In this document: piece by piece, positions 61,273 to 64,000 of the stretch
Numbering within the stretch: position 1 is the stretch's first letter
Layout of the letters: every line of letters begins with the position of its first letter
Source: JAGGAG01 sp964638035
Lineage (GTDB): Bacteria; Gemmatimonadota; Gemmatimonadetes; Gemmatimonadales; GWC2-71-9
Assembly (NCBI GenBank): GCA_964638035.1
Contig: CAZWXD010000011.1
Coordinates: 33,035 to 97,034, forward strand
Length of the DNA stretch: 64,000 bases
Direction: 5' to 3'
Notes under the pieces: generated by a model
What the model was told of the DNA's origin: nothing
Seen by the model: the letters and a program-made list of their open reading frames with translations, nothing else
Databases searched by the model: none
Program-made: the position numbers and the translations under genes

Positions 61273-64000
61273 ATGATCCTCCTTACCGTCGCCGCACTGG
61301 CCACCCTGCAGGGCTCCGGTCCCCGACCCTACTGGCAGCAGCGGGTGTCGTACGACATCACCGCGCGGCTGGAGGAGCCCCTGGGGGTGGTCCGGGGGAC
61401 GCAGCGCATCGAGTACGTGAACAACTCACCCGACACCCTCCGCACCTTCTCGGTGCACTTGCACCTCAACGCGTTCCGCCCCGGCTCGATGTGGTCGGCG
61501 CGCGACTCGATGGAGGGGCGGCGCCGGTTCAACGACCTCACCGACCCGAACTACGCCTACAACCACGTGGCCAACGTGGAGGTCATGGGGCAGGCGGTGC
61601 GGGCGGAGTATCCGTTCGCCCCCGACAGCACCATTGCGCGGTTCACCCTCCCGGCACCGCTGGCCCCCGGTGACTCGATGACCGTGACGATGGACTGGGA
61701 TGCCCGCCTCTCCACCGTGCCGCGCCGCCAGGGCCGGCGTGGCCGGCAGTTCGACTTTGCCCACAGCTATCCCAAGGTCGTGGTGTACGACCGTTTCGGC
61801 TGGAACGAGAACCCGCTGATACCAGCAGGCGAGTTCTACGGCGAGTTCGCGACCTACCGGGTGGCGATGGAGGTGCCGGCCGACCAGGTGATCGGCGCCA
61901 CCGGCGTGCCGGTCTGCGGTGACCCCGGCTGGGAGCGGGCCAACCAGGCGCCAGCACAGGCGGTGGAGTACGGGGTGGGGGCGTACCCGGCGGTGCACCT
62001 GCGGGGCGATGGGAGCGAAGCTGCCGGGCGCGGTACCGGTGCGGGATGCGCGTTCGAGGGGATGGCTCCAGCGGGTGAACTCCCGTCCGGGTACAAGCGC
62101 GTGCTCTGGTACGCGGAGGACGTGCACCACTTCGCCTTCTCCATGAGCCCGGAATACCGCTATGAAGGTGGACGGGGCGGGTCACGTGGGACGCTCATCC
62201 ACGTGCTGTACCGGCCGGGCGACGAGAAGGAGTGGGGGAGCGGCATCGCGGTGAAGCGGACGGCGGTGGCGCTGGCGTGGCTCGACCAGCTGTTCGGGCC
62301 GTTTGCCTGGCCGCAGATCACCAACCTGCACCGGCTCGATGGCGGTGGCACCGAGTTCCCCATGATGATCATGGACGGCTCCGCGAGCCAGGGGCTCATC
62401 CTGCACGAGCTGGGGCACAACTACACCATGGGCATCCTCGCCAACAACGAGTGGCGCGAGGGGTTCCTGGACGAGGGGTTCACCAGCTTCCAGACCACGC
62501 TCTTCTTCGAGGCGGCTGCCCGGGCGTCCGGCTCGTCCGACCCGCAGGCGAGCGCTGCCCGCCTCGAGGCGGGCATCCTGGACCTCGACCTCGACCACTG
62601 GTCGGAGCCGGTGAGCCTGCGCGCCGACCGGTACCGCGACTTCGCCAGCTACAACACCATGATCTACAGCAGGGGGGAGCTGTTCTACCACCAGCTCCGG
62701 CACGCGGTGGGCGACGAGGCCATGTGGGAGATCCTCCGGACGTGGTACGACCGGTGGAAGTTCAAGCACGTGGACGAGGAGGCCTTCCGCGCCGTGGCGG
62801 AGGAGGTGTCGCAACAGGACCTGTCGGGGCTCTTCGCCCAGTGGCTGCACGGCAGCGTGCTCTACGACTATGCGATCGGCAAGGTCGAGCGACGGCCCGT
62901 GGCCGCGACGGGCGGACAGCCGGGCGAGGCCGCCAGCTGGGTGACGCGGGTGGAGGTGCGGCGCCAAGCCGATGGCATGATGCCGGTGAACGTGGCCGTG
63001 ATCGCCGCCACCGACACCGCCATGGCCCGGACGGACGGGATGGCGACGAGCGACTGGGTGGAAGTGACCACCCGGAGCGAACCGCGTGAGGTGCGGCTCG
63101 ACCCCACCGTGGCCTCGCACGACTGGAACATGCTGAACAACACCTACCGCTTCCGGCCGTTCTTCCCGCGCCGTGCGCCCGAGCACCAGTACCTCGACAC
63201 CTGGTTCTCGGAACCCGAGTCGCGCGATCGCATCGAGCGCGGGTGGATGCCGCTGGCCTGGTACAACGATGCCGCCGGGCTCACCGTCGGCTTCCGCACC
63301 CGCACCAACTACCTCGGGCGGTTCAACCTCGACCAGCTGATCCTGAGCTACGGGACGGGTGCCGGGTCGGACGACGACGTGCGCACGCTGGACTTCTTGG
63401 TTCGGCTGAAGAACCCGACCTTCCTGCGGGCCCCGCGGCAGTCGCAACGATTCGAGGCCTTCAAGTTCGAGGGTCGCTGGGGCGGGCTCATTGGATGGGG
63501 CATGTGGTCGAAGGAGCACATGACCTTCGGCCCACGGTGGACCCAGGACGTGAGCCTCCGGCTGGTGGGCGTGAACGACATGCGGTTCCTCGATGCGGGG
63601 CAGTGGGACAACGTGGGTGTCGCCGAGCTGGTGAGTGAGACAGGGGTGACCACGCGGAGCGGGCGCTGGCAGCTTGGAGGTCGCCTGGCCCTGGGTGGCG
63701 GCATGGCCTTCCAGCAGGATGGGCAGCCCGCACCCGCACCAGGCCTCACCGGCTTCTTCTTCCGGGGCGAGCTGGAGGGCACGGCGCGGCGCCCCCTCAC
63801 ATCGTCGCTCGAGCTGGGCACCAGGCTGTACGGGGGACTCGGCAGCGGCAAGGATCTCCCCGCGAAGCAGCGGCAGGTCTACCTCGGAAGCTCCGACCCG
63901 TTCATGCAGCTCAACAACCAGTTCCTCCGCTCGCGGGGCGCGCTCCTGGTGCGGGACGACATCGCCTACCAGGCGCCGGGCGGCGCCAACGTGCGCGCGG
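61273..64000 (+). CDS. M1-like metallopeptidase (runs off the window)
   Basis: At least 909 residues; the C-terminus lies outside. Signal peptide MILLTVAALATLQGSG is short. The gluzincin motif is HELGHNYTMG (His378, His382) with the third ligand Glu in EGFLDEGFTSF. The exopeptidase motif that reads GAMEN in classical M1 enzymes is here GGGTEFP, as in several bacterial M1-like proteins. After about residue 560 there is a further beta-rich region of unknown fold. ATG 61273 is the first start; a TAATAT at 61190-61195 could be a -10 box. Confidence 0.82.
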   Translation, partial: MILLTVAALATLQGSGPRPYWQQRVSYDITARLEEPLGVVRGTQRIEYVNNSPDTLRTFSVHLHLNAFRPGSMWSARDSMEGRRRFNDLTDPNYAYNHVANVEVMGQAVRAEYPFAPDSTIARFTLPAPLAPGDSMTVTMDWDARLSTVPRRQGRRGRQFDFAHSYPKVVVYDRFGWNENPLIPAGEFYGEFATYRVAMEVPADQVIGATGVPVCGDPGWERANQAPAQAVEYGVGAYPAVHLRGDGSEAAGRGTGAGCAFEGMAPAGELPSGYKRVLWYAEDVHHFAFSMSPEYRYEGGRGGSRGTLIHVLYRPGDEKEWGSGIAVKRTAVALAWLDQLFGPFAWPQITNLHRLDGGGTEFPMMIMDGSASQGLILHELGHNYTMGILANNEWREGFLDEGFTSFQTTLFFEAAARASGSSDPQASAARLEAGILDLDLDHWSEPVSLRADRYRDFASYNTMIYSRGELFYHQLRHAVGDEAMWEILRTWYDRWKFKHVDEEAFRAVAEEVSQQDLSGLFAQWLHGSVLYDYAIGKVERRPVAATGGQPGEAASWVTRVEVRRQADGMMPVNVAVIAATDTAMARTDGMATSDWVEVTTRSEPREVRLDPTVASHDWNMLNNTYRFRPFFPRRAPEHQYLDTWFSEPESRDRIERGWMPLAWYNDAAGLTVGFRTRTNYLGRFNLDQLILSYGTGAGSDDDVRTLDFLVRLKNPTFLRAPRQSQRFEAFKFEGRWGGLIGWGMWSKEHMTFGPRWTQDVSLRLVGVNDMRFLDAGQWDNVGVAELVSETGVTTRSGRWQLGGRLALGGGMAFQQDGQPAPAPGLTGFFFRGELEGTARRPLTSSLELGTRLYGGLGSGKDLPAKQRQVYLGSSDPFMQLNNQFLRSRGALLVRDDIAYQAPGGANVRA

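Overview
This is a GC-rich bacterial chromosome segment with tight gene packing: many stop/start overlaps (ATGA, GTGA, TTGA) and frequent GTG or TTG starts. The gene set fits a Gram-negative-type envelope: LdtD-like and MepK-like wall enzymes, a PilQ secretin and many lipoproteins. Type IV pili, BTAD-type regulators and the topA-trmFO-xerC-hslV-hslU order point to a member of the Gemmatimonadota or a nearby phylum. That placement is an inference from style and content, since no rRNA is present. I saw no tRNA, CRISPR array, insertion sequence or prophage.

Layout. 1-10.7 kb: envelope and housekeeping genes (L,D-transpeptidase plus M15 endopeptidase pair, M28 lipoprotein peptidase, fatty-acid desaturase, F420-reductase-like protein, lytic transglycosylase). 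10.8-17.4 kb: a PilS/NtrC-type two-component pair followed by a methyltransferase, a GT2 glycosyltransferase and a membrane GT39-like glycosyltransferase. 17.4-20.8 kb: two tandem TMTC-like membrane glycosyltransferases with C-terminal TPRs, divergent from two type IV pilin genes. 22.1-26.3 kb: a second sensor/NtrC regulator pair and three pseudopilins. 26.8-31.9 kb: pilMNOPQ. 32.1-41.3 kb: aroC-aroK, then topA-trmFO-xerC-hslV-hslU. 41.5-45.5 kb: argF, gcvT, moaB and a third NtrC-family regulator with a degenerate receiver. 45.7-49.9 kb: a cyclic-di-GMP module made of a ferredoxin/degenerate-hydrogenase/GGDEF fusion, a conserved unknown, a structured leader with a 25-residue ORF, and a membrane HD-GYP protein. 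49.9-55.8 kb: a large BTAD-AAA-TPR regulator divergent from two paralogous lipoproteins. 55.9-64 kb: MoxR ATPase, the F0 half of an ATP synthase operon (atpZ-I-B-E-F-H), an EamA transporter and a truncated M1-like peptidase.

How it works together. Four well-matched sigma-54 (-24/-12) sites lie before pilin 1, pilin 2, pilM and the first paralogous lipoprotein. With three NtrC-family activators in the window, this suggests that pilus structure, assembly and a surface lipoprotein share sigma-54 control. The TMTC-like enzymes beside the pilins suggest O-glycosylation of pilin or another surface protein.

The most unusual features are five intergenic arrays of 8-nt units, mostly arranged as inverted pairs, one of which is translated as the N-terminus of XerC; the iron-sulfur diguanylate cyclase fusion; and the three-way-junction leader over a tiny ORF before the HD-GYP gene.
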